From Bacteroidota bacterium (GTDB taxonomy: Bacteria; Bacteroidota; Bacteroidia; Chitinophagales; Chitinophagaceae), in assembly GCA_018268105.1 (NCBI GenBank), contig JAFDXG010000192.1, forward strand, positions 1 to 54,377: a DNA stretch of 54,377 nt. The letters are read 5' to 3'. Below, in pieces: positions 36,208-44,635 of the stretch. A program made the translations under genes and the position numbers. The notes beneath the pieces are model-generated. The model worked only from the letters and a program-made list of their open reading frames with translations, was not told the DNA's origin and searched no databases. The stretch's first letter is position 1. Each line of letters begins with the position of its first letter.

Positions 36208-36549
36208 AAGGTGAGGCAGGAAGACGGCTATCAGTGTCCTGATAAGTATTAGGCAGGAAGTGTTAGTTAAGAAAAGAATTTATTTGATTAACTAAAATTT
36301 TCAATAAATATAAAACACCAATACAGAAAAGAATACGGAAAACCAGGAGTCTTAAAGAAAGCCAGCCTGAAAAGATGAATTATAAAATATGATACCGGGT
36401 GAAATTTTAAAATGAAAATAGTACTATGCTAATAGCAATAGTTAATTTATTACGACGATGACTGCTGACTGCCTATAGCTGATAGCTGAATGCTGATAGC
36501 TAACAGCTAATATATCATCCTAATTCGCTAATAAAAAATTAAAACGATT
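36208..36549. repeat. Intergenic gap inside the arginine operon with an AGCTGATAGCTG-type repeat
   Basis: No gene is supported in these 342 bases. At 36461-36510 the sequence repeats short units of CTGCTGACT, AGCTGATAGCTGA and TGCTGATAGCTAACAGCTAA, giving an imperfect tandem repeat with internal AGCT palindromes. The remainder is AT-rich. The gap separates argC from argD and could contain a second promoter; I did not find a clean TAnnTTTG match. Confidence 0.5.
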
Positions 36550-37728
36550 ATGAATCTATTCGACGTATATCCTATCAATAATATTATTATCGCAAAGGCA
36601 AAAGGCTCTTACGTGTGGGACGATAAGGGCGAGCAATATCTTGATCTGTATGGTGGTCATGCCGTTATATCTATTGGTCATACTCATCTGCATTGGGTAC
36701 AAAGGATAGAAGAACAATTGAAAAAAATTGCATTCTATTCCAACTCCATTAAAATACCATTGCAGGAAGAACTGGCCACAAAACTTGGTAAGCTGTCGGG
36801 CAAAGAAGACTACCAGTTGTTTTTGTGCAACAGCGGCGCCGAAGCCAATGAAAATGCCCTTAAGCTTGCCTCCTTTCATAATGGCAGAAAAAAAGTAATA
36901 GCTTTCAGTAAATCTTTTCACGGAAGAACATCTCTTGCCGTATCGGTAACCGACAACAAAAATTATATTGCGCCGGTTAATGAGACAGGCAATGTAATCT
37001 TTCTGCCATTTAATGATGAACAGGCACTGGAAGATTGTTTTAAAAAACAGGGCAAAGAAATATCTTCAGTTATCATAGAAGGAATACAGGGGGTTGGCGG
37101 TATAAATGTGGCCAATGAAGATTTTTTGAGAAAGATCCGCAGTCTTTGCGATCAGTATGGCGCTGTATATATAGCCGATAGTGTGCAATGTGGATACGGC
37201 AGAACAGGAAAATTTTTCAGTCATGATTTTGCCGGAGTAAAAGCTGATATATACACTATGGCCAAAGGCATGGGCAATGGATTCCCCGTTGCGGGTATCA
37301 TTATAGCACCGCATATAAAGCCCAAACATTTTCAGTTAGGTACAACATTTGGCGGCAATCATCTTGCCTGTGCCGCAGCAATAGCTGTACTTGAAGTACT
37401 GGAGCAGGAAAAACTATTGGGTAATGCAGTAATGGTAGGGAAATATCTAAAAGAAGAATTGAGCAATATCCCCGAATTGAAGAATGTAAGAGGCCGGGGA
37501 TTGATGATCGGGTTTGATGTACCGGAGTCTCTGAAAGACCTTAAAAAGAACCTGCTGATGCATCAAAAAATATTTACCGGTGAAGCAAAGCCCAATGTCA
37601 TTCGCCTGCTACCTTCACTGGCATTGAAAAAAAGAGATGCGGAAGATTTTATTGATGCGCTCAAAGAGGAAATAGCTGTGATGTCTGGCAGTAATAATGA
37701 GCCTGCTGTGACAGAAGTAAATGCCTGA
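36550..37728 (+). CDS. argD: Acetylornithine aminotransferase (class III)
   Basis: ArgD is a PLP-dependent enzyme that transfers an amino group from glutamate to N-acylglutamate semialdehyde. The 392-residue protein has the class III pattern: GSYVWDDKGEQYLDLYGG at residues 20-37, the PLP-phosphate site CNSGAEANENALKLA near residue 93, the acidic YIADSVQCGYGRTGKF near residue 205, and the PLP lysine in TMAKGMGNGFP near residue 239. The aspartate that contacts the pyridine ring lies in IADSVQ. Related enzymes can also act on succinylornithine, so acyl specificity is not settled by this gene. argF' follows after 61 bases. Confidence 0.94.
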   Translation: MNLFDVYPINNIIIAKAKGSYVWDDKGEQYLDLYGGHAVISIGHTHLHWVQRIEEQLKKIAFYSNSIKIPLQEELATKLGKLSGKEDYQLFLCNSGAEANENALKLASFHNGRKKVIAFSKSFHGRTSLAVSVTDNKNYIAPVNETGNVIFLPFNDEQALEDCFKKQGKEISSVIIEGIQGVGGINVANEDFLRKIRSLCDQYGAVYIADSVQCGYGRTGKFFSHDFAGVKADIYTMAKGMGNGFPVAGIIIAPHIKPKHFQLGTTFGGNHLACAAAIAVLEVLEQEKLLGNAVMVGKYLKEELSNIPELKNVRGRGLMIGFDVPESLKDLKKNLLMHQKIFTGEAKPNVIRLLPSLALKKRDAEDFIDALKEEIAVMSGSNNEPAVTEVNA

Positions 37729-37789
37729 GTTTTTCCCGGAGTTTAAATTTGATTAACCCGTTTCATAATTATTTTAAAAACCCGATACA

Positions 37790-38758
37790 TTGAAACAATT
37801 TATTTCTGTAAACGATATTCCCGATATCAACGCCATAGTGAAAGAGGCTTTGGCATACAAAGCAGATCCATTTAAGGACAGGACTTTGGGAAAAGATAAA
37901 CGTATCGGCTTATTGTTCCTGAATCCGAGTATGCGCACCCGGCTAAGTACACAGATTGCCGCACAGAATCTTGGAATGGAACCTATTGTATTTAATGTGG
38001 GTAGTGAAGGATGGGCGCTCGAATTTGAAGAAGAAGCGATTATGAGCGGAAGTAAGGTAGAACATGTAAAGGATGCCGCACCTATTATGGGAAAATATTT
38101 TGATATTCTATGTATACGAACCTTCCCTTCATTGCAGAACAGAGACGACGATTACAGTGAGTTGTATATTAAACAGTTTATTAAATATGCCGGAATACCA
38201 GTGGTAAGCCTGGAAAGCGCTACGCTTCATCCTCTGCAAAGTCTGACCGATATTATTACGATAACCGAGGTATTGCAGAGCCATACATCCCAAACTTCAA
38301 ACCCCAAACCTAAAATAGTGCTCACCTGGGCGCCGCATGTAAAAGCACTTCCACAGTGTGTGGCCAATAGTTTTGCGCAATGGGTTAATGCATGGGGGGA
38401 AGCAGATTTTACCATCACTCATCCTGAGGATTATGAGCTGGATGAACAATTCAGTAAAGGAGCTAATATTGTGTACAACCAGGAAGAAGCATTAAAGGAT
38501 GCTGATTTTGTATATGTAAAAAACTGGAGTACTTACAAAGATTATGGCAAAATTTATTGTAACGACCCTGAATGGATGCTCAATGCTGATAAACTTTCTA
38601 TTACCAGCAATGCCAAAGTAATGCACTGTTTGCCGGTAAGAAGAAATGTGGAACTTAGCGATGAAATACTCGACGGTGCAAATAGCATTATTACACAGCA
38701 GGCTTCCAACAGAGTATGGGCGGCTCAGGCTGTATTATCACGTCTGCTTCGTCAATAA
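37790..38758 (+). CDS. N-acetyl/N-succinyl-ornithine carbamoyltransferase (ArgF')
   Basis: This 322-residue protein is a Bacteroidota-type carbamoyltransferase that acts on N-acylornithine instead of free ornithine, giving N-acylcitrulline. Carbamoyl-phosphate contacts are FLNPSMRTRLS at residues 43-53, ATLHPLQSLTD near 144 and MHCLPVRRN near 284. The start is a TTG at 37790; its first residues (MKQFISVNDI) match the N-terminus I recall for the Bacteroides fragilis enzyme, and no ATG is near. By family knowledge, residue 90 (Pro in the B. fragilis N-succinyl enzyme, Glu92 in the Xanthomonas N-acetyl enzyme) sets acyl specificity. By my hand alignment, this protein has Val90 (in SGSKVEHV), so its acyl group is not predicted by that rule. 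Confidence 0.92.
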   Translation: MKQFISVNDIPDINAIVKEALAYKADPFKDRTLGKDKRIGLLFLNPSMRTRLSTQIAAQNLGMEPIVFNVGSEGWALEFEEEAIMSGSKVEHVKDAAPIMGKYFDILCIRTFPSLQNRDDDYSELYIKQFIKYAGIPVVSLESATLHPLQSLTDIITITEVLQSHTSQTSNPKPKIVLTWAPHVKALPQCVANSFAQWVNAWGEADFTITHPEDYELDEQFSKGANIVYNQEEALKDADFVYVKNWSTYKDYGKIYCNDPEWMLNADKLSITSNAKVMHCLPVRRNVELSDEILDGANSIITQQASNRVWAAQAVLSRLLRQ

Positions 38759-38775
38759 TACAGGGAGATAATTTT

Positions 38776-39576
38776 ATGAAGAAAATATATGTAATAAAGA
38801 TTGGAGGTAATATTATTGACGATGAACAAAAGCTGTCTGTATTTCTCAGTGCTTTTGCTACGCAATCCATTGCCAATGAAGGTGGTTTAGTGCTTGTGCA
38901 TGGCGGAGGTAAGCTGGCTACCAGGATGGCAGAAAAAATGGGTATAGAACAACAGATGGTAGACGGTCGAAGAATAACAGATGCAGAAACACTTAAGATT
39001 GTAACGATGGTATATGCCGGCTATATCAACAAAAATATAGTGGCACAACTGCAGGCTAATGGTTGCAATGCTATTGGATTGACCGGTGCAGATGGTAATG
39101 CAATTGAAGCGCACAAAAGAATAGCAAAATCCGGTGTGAACTATGGTTTTGCTGGTGATATAGATGATGTAAATACCAGGTTGTTAAGAGTCCTGCTCGA
39201 TCAACAAATGACTGTGGTGCTGGCGCCTGTTACTCACGATAAAAAAGGGCAGTTGCTTAATACCAATGCCGATACCATTGCGCAGGAAACAGCAAAAGCT
39301 TTATCGGCAGAATATGATGTGTCATTGATTTATACCTTCGAAAAAAGCGGTGTGTTGCTTAATGCGGATGATGATACAACGGTGATTAATTCAATTAACC
39401 CTTCCTCTTACCTGGAACTTAAAACACAGCAAAAAATATTTGCCGGGATGATACCCAAGCTGGATAATGCTTTTGCGGCCCTGCATAGCGGTGTTAAAAA
39501 GGTAATCATCGGAAAAGCAGAACAACTTGAACAATTGATAAGCGGAGTATCCGGTACAACCATAATCGATGAATGA
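38776..39576 (+). CDS. argB: Acetylglutamate kinase
   Basis: ArgB phosphorylates the gamma-carboxylate of N-acylglutamate. The 266-residue amino-acid-kinase-fold protein has VIKIGGNIIDD near residue 5, the acylglutamate-binding LVHGGGKLATRM near residue 42, VDGRRITDAETLKIV near residue 62, and the ATP-site segment KSGVLLNADDDT near residue 195. The frame opens at 38716, but ATG 38776 is the normal start; it follows a GGGAG-containing leader, 17 bases after the argF' stop. It lacks the long N-terminal helix seen in arginine-inhibited hexameric NAGKs, suggesting it may not be arginine-sensitive; that is inference. It overlaps argE by 8 bases. Confidence 0.94.
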   Translation: MKKIYVIKIGGNIIDDEQKLSVFLSAFATQSIANEGGLVLVHGGGKLATRMAEKMGIEQQMVDGRRITDAETLKIVTMVYAGYINKNIVAQLQANGCNAIGLTGADGNAIEAHKRIAKSGVNYGFAGDIDDVNTRLLRVLLDQQMTVVLAPVTHDKKGQLLNTNADTIAQETAKALSAEYDVSLIYTFEKSGVLLNADDDTTVINSINPSSYLELKTQQKIFAGMIPKLDNAFAALHSGVKKVIIGKAEQLEQLISGVSGTTIIDE

Positions 39577-40669
39577 TAATATTTCAATACTGGCAGATGA
39601 GGCAATTGTTTTATTAAAAGAACTAATTGCCATTCCCTCCTATAGCAAAGAGGAAGATAATACCGCAGCAGCGATATGCCTGTTTTTTGCAAAAAAAGGA
39701 TTGCCGCATTTTCGTATCGGCAATAATGTGTATGCAACCAATAAATATTTTGATCCGGCTAAATCAAGTGTTTTACTGAATTCCCACCACGACACAGTAA
39801 AGCCGAACAAAGGATACAGCATTGACCCCTTTACACCGCTTGAAAAAGACGGCAAACTTTACGGGCTGGGCAGTAACGATGCGGGTGGTCCCTTAGTATC
39901 GCTCATCGCGACCTTTCTATATTTCTATGAAAAGGAAAACCTCACCCACAATATTATACTGGCTGCTACAGCCGAAGAAGAAATATCCGGCAGCGGGGGC
40001 ATAGAAATGCTCTTGCATAATGAGGCATTTCACGGTACCGTTCAGGATAAAGGTATTGCCTGGGCAATAGTGGGCGAACCCACGCAGATGCAAATGGCTG
40101 TTGCTGAAAAAGGTTTGCTGGTACTTGATGTTGTAGCACATGGAAAGGCTGGTCATGCCGCACGGGAAGAAGGAGATAATGCTTTATATAAAGCAATTAA
40201 AGATATTCATTGGTTTAGCACCTATCAATTTCCCAAAGTATCAAACCTGCTCGGACCCGTGAAGATGAGCGTTACCGTTATTCAAACGGATAATAAAGCG
40301 CACAATGTAGTGCCCTCGCAATGCAGTTTTGTAGTAGATATCAGGGTGAATGAACTGTACACTTTTGAGGAAATCCTTTCGGTGATTCAAACTAATGTGT
40401 CCTGCGGGGTAATACCAAGAAGCCTTCGTATGAGGTCTTCCTCCATTTCCATTGAACATCCTGCCGTACAATCGGGATTGCGGCTTGGGCGCACCTACTA
40501 CGGTTCCCCCACCACTTCCGACAAAGCACTCATGCCCTTTCCTGCGCTCAAAATAGGGCCTGGTGATTCGGCCAGAAGCCATACTGCAGATGAATACATT
40601 TTTATTGATGAAGTTCGAAACGGCATTCAATTGTATATACAGTTGCTGGAAAGTGTGATAACAAAATAA
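39569..40669 (+). CDS. argE: M20-family N-acylornithine/N-acylcitrulline deacylase
   Basis: The 366-residue M20 peptidase-fold protein removes the acyl group in arginine synthesis. Metal-binding and catalytic segments are NSHHDTVKP near residue 71, GLGSNDAGGPLVSL near residue 96, TAEEEISGSGG near residue 132 and GEPTQMQMAVAEKG near residue 165. A late HTADEYIFIDEV carries the final His near residue 340. Because the operon uses ArgF', the natural substrate is probably N-acylcitrulline and not N-acetylornithine. Its ATG overlaps the argB stop in an ATGAATGA arrangement, which indicates translational coupling. It is the last arginine gene; argH is not found downstream. Confidence 0.9.
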   Translation: MNDNISILADEAIVLLKELIAIPSYSKEEDNTAAAICLFFAKKGLPHFRIGNNVYATNKYFDPAKSSVLLNSHHDTVKPNKGYSIDPFTPLEKDGKLYGLGSNDAGGPLVSLIATFLYFYEKENLTHNIILAATAEEEISGSGGIEMLLHNEAFHGTVQDKGIAWAIVGEPTQMQMAVAEKGLLVLDVVAHGKAGHAAREEGDNALYKAIKDIHWFSTYQFPKVSNLLGPVKMSVTVIQTDNKAHNVVPSQCSFVVDIRVNELYTFEEILSVIQTNVSCGVIPRSLRMRSSSISIEHPAVQSGLRLGRTYYGSPTTSDKALMPFPALKIGPGDSARSHTADEYIFIDEVRNGIQLYIQLLESVITK

Positions 40670-41096
40670 CTATTCTCTTCTTATAAAATTATTTTCATTT
40701 TAAGCAGGGAAGTATAGTGGCATGAAATTTTATTTAGACGTTATTTGAATACTGCAATACTTGTATCTCCCGCATGTATAATCAGATTTTTTTAGACTGC
40801 ATAGTATTTTTCCAATATTATATTTTTTTGAGATTGCAGTTTATGATTTTTAATCAACTACGATACTAAGGTTATCCGCTAAGTGAAATATGACAACATA
40901 CTTCATATTTCGCTTTCCTTTGCCTATTTTCTGCTTTTTTTTATCAAAAAAAGCAAGAGTTGTTTTGCAACAGAATGAAGGTGATATTATTGTCATTGAT
41001 GTAATAAATCTAAATTTTTTACTCCGCATACTTTCATGCCATGATGAAATTGTATTTATCTTTAGAATGATTGATTAATCATTAAAAAACTACAAA
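40670..41096. other. AT-rich intergenic gap after the arginine operon
   Basis: No gene is supported in these 427 bases. A 10-base AT-rich hairpin (TGCTTTTTTT / AAAAAAAGCA, 40932-40941 and 40946-40955) has a 4-base loop but no T-run after it, so terminator function is weak. A -7-like TATCTTTA at 41057-41064, with TTTC about 21 bases upstream, may serve the lipoprotein gene at 41097. A 62-residue frame at 40890 looks spurious. Confidence 0.4.
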
Positions 41097-41876
41097 ATGA
41101 AAAAACTCTTTGTTTTGTTTTTTGCTGTTGTTTCTTTAATATGTTGTAATAATAACTCTGAAACACCAGCTATATCTACGCCGGCTACAGATTCCTCTGC
41201 TAATGCTTCTGTTGCTGACTCCTTATTGCAAAAGGGATGTTATATATACGAAGGCAACAGCAATACTATAAGTTTTGAAATTACCGGTGTCGGTGCAGAA
41301 ATAACAGGAAAATTAAATTATTCTTTACAAGAGAAAGATGGTAATACCGGAACGTTCAAGGGGGTATTGACCGGTGATACTTTGTTCGGCAATTACACTT
41401 TCTTATCTGAAGGCGTGGAAAGTGTACGGGAACTTGCATTTCTTGTAAAAGACAAGCAACTTATTGAAGGCGTTGGTGAACGTAATGCATCTGGAACAAC
41501 TTTCAAAGACAGGCATGCAATCAGATTTAGTTCCGATATGCCATTGAAAAAAACAGACTGCAATATGACAAAGGCTGATTGTATTTACAAAAATGGGAAA
41601 GCATTTTCTAATTTGAACCGGAAATGCCTTGAACTGGCAACCCTTGAAACTAAACTTCAACCAATGGAAGAAGGATCAATGACAAATAGTGATATTGCTT
41701 ATGTATTGTTCGACAGTACTCAATCTAAAGCAGAATTATTTCTTCCGAATCATAATGAAGGATTGATACTTAAGAAAACTTCTGAAGGCAATTGGCGCAG
41801 TGGTGATTATAAACTTATTGCCTGGAAAGGCTATGTTGTTCAATTTAAAAATAAAGCAATTTTTGGAGGTGAATAA
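41097..41876 (+). CDS. Uncharacterised lipoprotein
   Basis: The 259-residue product starts with a hydrophobic signal ending in a double cysteine (MKKLFVLFFAVVSLICCNNNS), so it is probably lipidated at Cys16 or Cys17, although the residue before the cysteine is atypical. A short Ser/Thr/Ala-rich linker follows. The mature domain has alternating short strands (SFEITGVGAEITGKLNYSL, then TFKGVLTGDTLFGNYTFLSEG), which suggests a small beta-rich fold. The middle has paired cysteines near residues 160-170 (TDCNMTKADC). I recognise no functional family. It is followed after 25 bases by a secreted beta-helix gene, so the two are probably cotranscribed. Confidence 0.8.
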   Translation: MKKLFVLFFAVVSLICCNNNSETPAISTPATDSSANASVADSLLQKGCYIYEGNSNTISFEITGVGAEITGKLNYSLQEKDGNTGTFKGVLTGDTLFGNYTFLSEGVESVRELAFLVKDKQLIEGVGERNASGTTFKDRHAIRFSSDMPLKKTDCNMTKADCIYKNGKAFSNLNRKCLELATLETKLQPMEEGSMTNSDIAYVLFDSTQSKAELFLPNHNEGLILKKTSEGNWRSGDYKLIAWKGYVVQFKNKAIFGGE

Positions 41877-41901
41877 GATCGTATTTAACAGTCATTATAA
41901 T

Positions 41902-43557
41902 ATGCTGGTGAAGTTTACTTTAATATTTTTGATTGTATCAAACTTTTGTATTGGAGTTGCCGGACAGCCCCGGTACACCTCTAAATCTTTTGAAATAACA
42001 TCCGTTGGGGAGGATACCAGGGTAAGTTTAAATGAGGAAGGAGTATTACAGGTAAATATATCTCCTAAGGACAAGCTCAGGTTTAAATCTGCCGGAATGG
42101 TACACTATAGCGATTTTGGCGCCAGGGGTGATGGTAAAACCGATGATGTCACTGCTATTGCTGCGACACATGCTTTTGCTAACCAGCAAAATCTTATAGT
42201 GAAAGCCGATGAAAATGCAACCTACTTCATTGGTGGAAAAGAATGTACGGCAGTCATACAAACTGACACTGATTTTGGAGATGCAGTTTTCATTATTGAT
42301 GATACCAAAGTCCAAAACCGTAATGCACCTGTTTTCATGGTCAGTTCCCGGATGCAGCAATTTGTACCGGAAGGGATAACTTCATTAAAGAAAAACCAGG
42401 AGAAGCTTAATATATTATTGCCGGGCCCCTGCCTTATCACGGTCATCAATAATAATATAAAACGGTATATCCGACTTGGACTGAATCAAAATAACGGTTC
42501 ACCGCAAACAGATGTTTTTATGGTGGATAAAGACGGTAATGTGGACAGGAATGCCCCGATTATATGGGACTTTGACCAGATTACCTCCATCTCTGCTCTC
42601 CCCCTCGATACGGATACACTGCATATCACAGGCGGCCGATTTACTACCATTGCCAATAATGAGGAATCGAAGTACACATATTATGACCGGAATATTGAGA
42701 TCAGGCGTTCCAATGTCATTGTGGATGGGCTTGAACACCACATCATTGGTGAAGGTGATCACGGCGCACCCTACGGCGGCTTCATTAATATTAGCGACTG
42801 TGCTTTTGTAACGGTTAAGCATACCCTTTTTGCCGGGCATAAAACCTATAATACGATTGGTGCTGCCGGTAAACCGGTTTCCATGGGTAGTTATGATATT
42901 ATAGTGAACCGCGCACTCAATGTATCATTTATAAACTGCAGCCAGATCAATGATATTAATGACAGGACCTATTGGGGTGTCCTCGGTTCCAACTACAGCA
43001 AAAATCTTCTTTATGACAGATGCATACTCTCCCGTTTCGATGCCCACATGGGGGTAGCCAATGCTACTATCCGCAACTCTACCCTCGGGCACATGGGTAT
43101 TAATGCTATTGGTAGTGGAATATTAGTAGTAGAAAATTCCACCATTAATGGAAGATCGCTTATCAACCTGCGTAGCGACTATGGCAGTACCTGGCAGGGT
43201 GAGTTCCTGATCCGTAATTGTGTTTTTGTACCTCAGGACGGAAAACCCGCCAGCGCCGCTTTGATAGGTGGGACAAATACTGGTCAGCATGATTTTGGTT
43301 ACACCTGTTATATGCCTGAGCGGATTATTATTGAAAATCTGCGTATCAATGATTCCAATCATCCGGATGATTACCAGGGCCCGGCTATTTTTTCTAATTT
43401 CAATCCACAGATGACCGACAGTTCCTACTATGAGAAGTTCCCTTATGTAAAAACCAGGGAAGTTGTGCTTAAAAATATAACTACTGCCAGTGGCAGGAGC
43501 TTAAGAATCAGTGACAATCCATTCATGTTCAAAAACGTGAAAATAATTACTGAATAA
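41902..43557 (+). CDS. Secreted right-handed beta-helix protein (pectate-lyase-3-like)
   Basis: The 551-residue protein has a signal peptide (MLVKFTLIFLIVSNFCIGVAGQ). A Pectate_lyase_3-type start, HYSDFGARGDGKTDDVTAI, lies near residue 70 of the mature region. Repeated short strands such as SNVIVDGLEHHIIGEGDHG, VSFINCSQIND and ATIRNSTLGHMGINAIGSG form the coils of a parallel beta-helix. Proteins of this layout are often polysaccharide lyases, glycosidases or phage-like fibre parts; the active site here is not recognisable. The ORF opens at 41800 inside the lipoprotein gene, but the ATG at 41902 gives the secretion signal. The neighbouring sulfatase region suggests a glycan role. Confidence 0.78.
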   Translation: MLVKFTLIFLIVSNFCIGVAGQPRYTSKSFEITSVGEDTRVSLNEEGVLQVNISPKDKLRFKSAGMVHYSDFGARGDGKTDDVTAIAATHAFANQQNLIVKADENATYFIGGKECTAVIQTDTDFGDAVFIIDDTKVQNRNAPVFMVSSRMQQFVPEGITSLKKNQEKLNILLPGPCLITVINNNIKRYIRLGLNQNNGSPQTDVFMVDKDGNVDRNAPIIWDFDQITSISALPLDTDTLHITGGRFTTIANNEESKYTYYDRNIEIRRSNVIVDGLEHHIIGEGDHGAPYGGFINISDCAFVTVKHTLFAGHKTYNTIGAAGKPVSMGSYDIIVNRALNVSFINCSQINDINDRTYWGVLGSNYSKNLLYDRCILSRFDAHMGVANATIRNSTLGHMGINAIGSGILVVENSTINGRSLINLRSDYGSTWQGEFLIRNCVFVPQDGKPASAALIGGTNTGQHDFGYTCYMPERIIIENLRINDSNHPDDYQGPAIFSNFNPQMTDSSYYEKFPYVKTREVVLKNITTASGRSLRISDNPFMFKNVKIITE

Positions 43558-43648
43558 TTTTGAGTGTAATTTATTTTAGTGCTGTTAACTTAGCATAGTC
43601 TTCATTCCAGGCGTGTAGTAAGAAGATAAAGAAAGTAAAGAAATTGAA

Positions 43649-43681
43649 TTTGTAAACGGTTCTCAACAAATCTTATTTTTT
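43649..43681 (+). promoter_or_regulatory. Candidate promoter of the ECF sigma gene
   Basis: TTTG at 43649-43652 and TATTTTTT at 43674-43681 are separated by 21 bases, close to the Bacteroidota pattern TTTG-N19-21-TAnnTTTG with the last base changed. The gene starts 38 bases further on at 43719. Confidence 0.35.
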
Positions 43682-43718
43682 CTTATTTTTAAGGTATCAT
43701 CTAACTGTTTAGTACCAC

Positions 43719-44285
43719 ATGAGGAAAAATTCCCGAACTACTGGGATTGCCGGTTACGAAGCAGAACCGGAAAAGCTTTTTGAAGATATTGTCAAAAAGC
43801 AGGAATGGATTCTTTACAGGCTTGCATATAAAGTAGTGAAGTCTGACTCCACCGCAAGGGATATTGTTCAGAATGTATTTTTAAAATTATGGGAACACCG
43901 GGCGGAGTTACCGACAATTCAGCATCCTTCGGCCTGGCTTCACAGGGTTATCAAAAATGAACTGATAGATTTTTTACGCAAAACGGCAGCAGATGAGCGT
44001 CTTTGCAGGATGCTTTGGTTGAAGATGAAAGATTGTGTGCACAATACAGAAGAAACGATCGATTTGAATGATTCCAGCGATATTGTTCAAAAAGCCGTCA
44101 GCCGGATGCCCCCTCAGCGAAGACTGGTATATACACTCAATCGTGAGCAGGGGCTTAATTACAATGAAATCGCGGAAGAACTTTCCATTTCGCGTCACAC
44201 AGTAAAAAACCATCTTTCCCTGGCGCTTCGTTCTCTCCATCGTTTACTCTCAGGTAGCGTTGGCTTATTGCTGTTTTATTTTTAA
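43719..44285 (+). CDS. ECF-type RNA polymerase sigma factor, orphan
   Basis: This 188-residue protein has the two domains of ECF sigma factors. Region 2 is at about residues 20-90 (LYRLAYKVVKSDSTARDIVQNVFLKLWEHR, then HPSAWLHRVIKNELIDFLR). Region 4 is near residues 125-175 (MPPQRRLVYTLNREQGLNYNEIAEELSISRHTVKNHLSLALRSL, a helix-turn-helix). It matches the Bacteroidota expansion group that normally pairs with a FecR-like anti-sigma factor and a SusCD system. Here no FecR gene follows: the next 350 bases are non-coding and then a convergent gene ends. It may be controlled by a distant anti-sigma or its own promoter. The hydrophobic last residues (GSVGLLLFYF) are unusual. Confidence 0.88.
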   Translation: MRKNSRTTGIAGYEAEPEKLFEDIVKKQEWILYRLAYKVVKSDSTARDIVQNVFLKLWEHRAELPTIQHPSAWLHRVIKNELIDFLRKTAADERLCRMLWLKMKDCVHNTEETIDLNDSSDIVQKAVSRMPPQRRLVYTLNREQGLNYNEIAEELSISRHTVKNHLSLALRSLHRLLSGSVGLLLFYF

Positions 44286-44635
44286 AACAAATACAAATAC
44301 GGAGTTCCCGTTTTTCGTAGGATTAAGTTTTGTTGACTTTGAGAATCCGGTAGCATTAACAAATTGAGAGTGTCGTTAGACACCGGTATAATTATATACA
44401 CCTGAGCAAATTTGCATAAAATCTGACTTGCTATATGTGTTGGCTGAACACACATTTAATCTTTTTTTTAAATTCTGCGGTTTCAGTTTAAAAATTAAAA
44501 AATGTTTATCCTGGTATGCGTCAGAAATCCCAGCCCATGTATAAGGTGTGATGATTTTTGGATATAACAGTCAGTAGTGCATAATAAAATAAGCCACAAA
44601 TACACGAATGAGATTTTTTTTATTGTATAAAAAAA
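44286..44635. other. Non-coding gap after the sigma gene
   Basis: No gene is supported. It holds a perfect 5-base stem-loop GTGTC-GTTA-GACAC at 44370-44383. A hairpin TGTGTT / AACACA (44436-44452) is followed within about 10 bases by eight T residues (44462-44469) and may end the sigma transcript. A copy of the GCCACAAATACACGAATG repeat lies at 44593-44610. An AT hairpin GATTTTTTT / AAAAAAATC (44612-44637) lies across the stop of the convergent LD-carboxypeptidase gene. A FecR-type anti-sigma gene was looked for here and not found. Confidence 0.45.

Noticed and set aside
40890..41078. 62-residue ORF in the gap after argE
   Set aside because: It spans an AT-rich hairpin, has no family character and a biased Phe/Leu/Ile composition expected of AT-rich non-coding DNA.
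44286..44635. FecR-type anti-sigma gene after the ECF sigma factor
   Set aside because: No frame in the gap is long enough or has FecR-like features; the region is non-coding.
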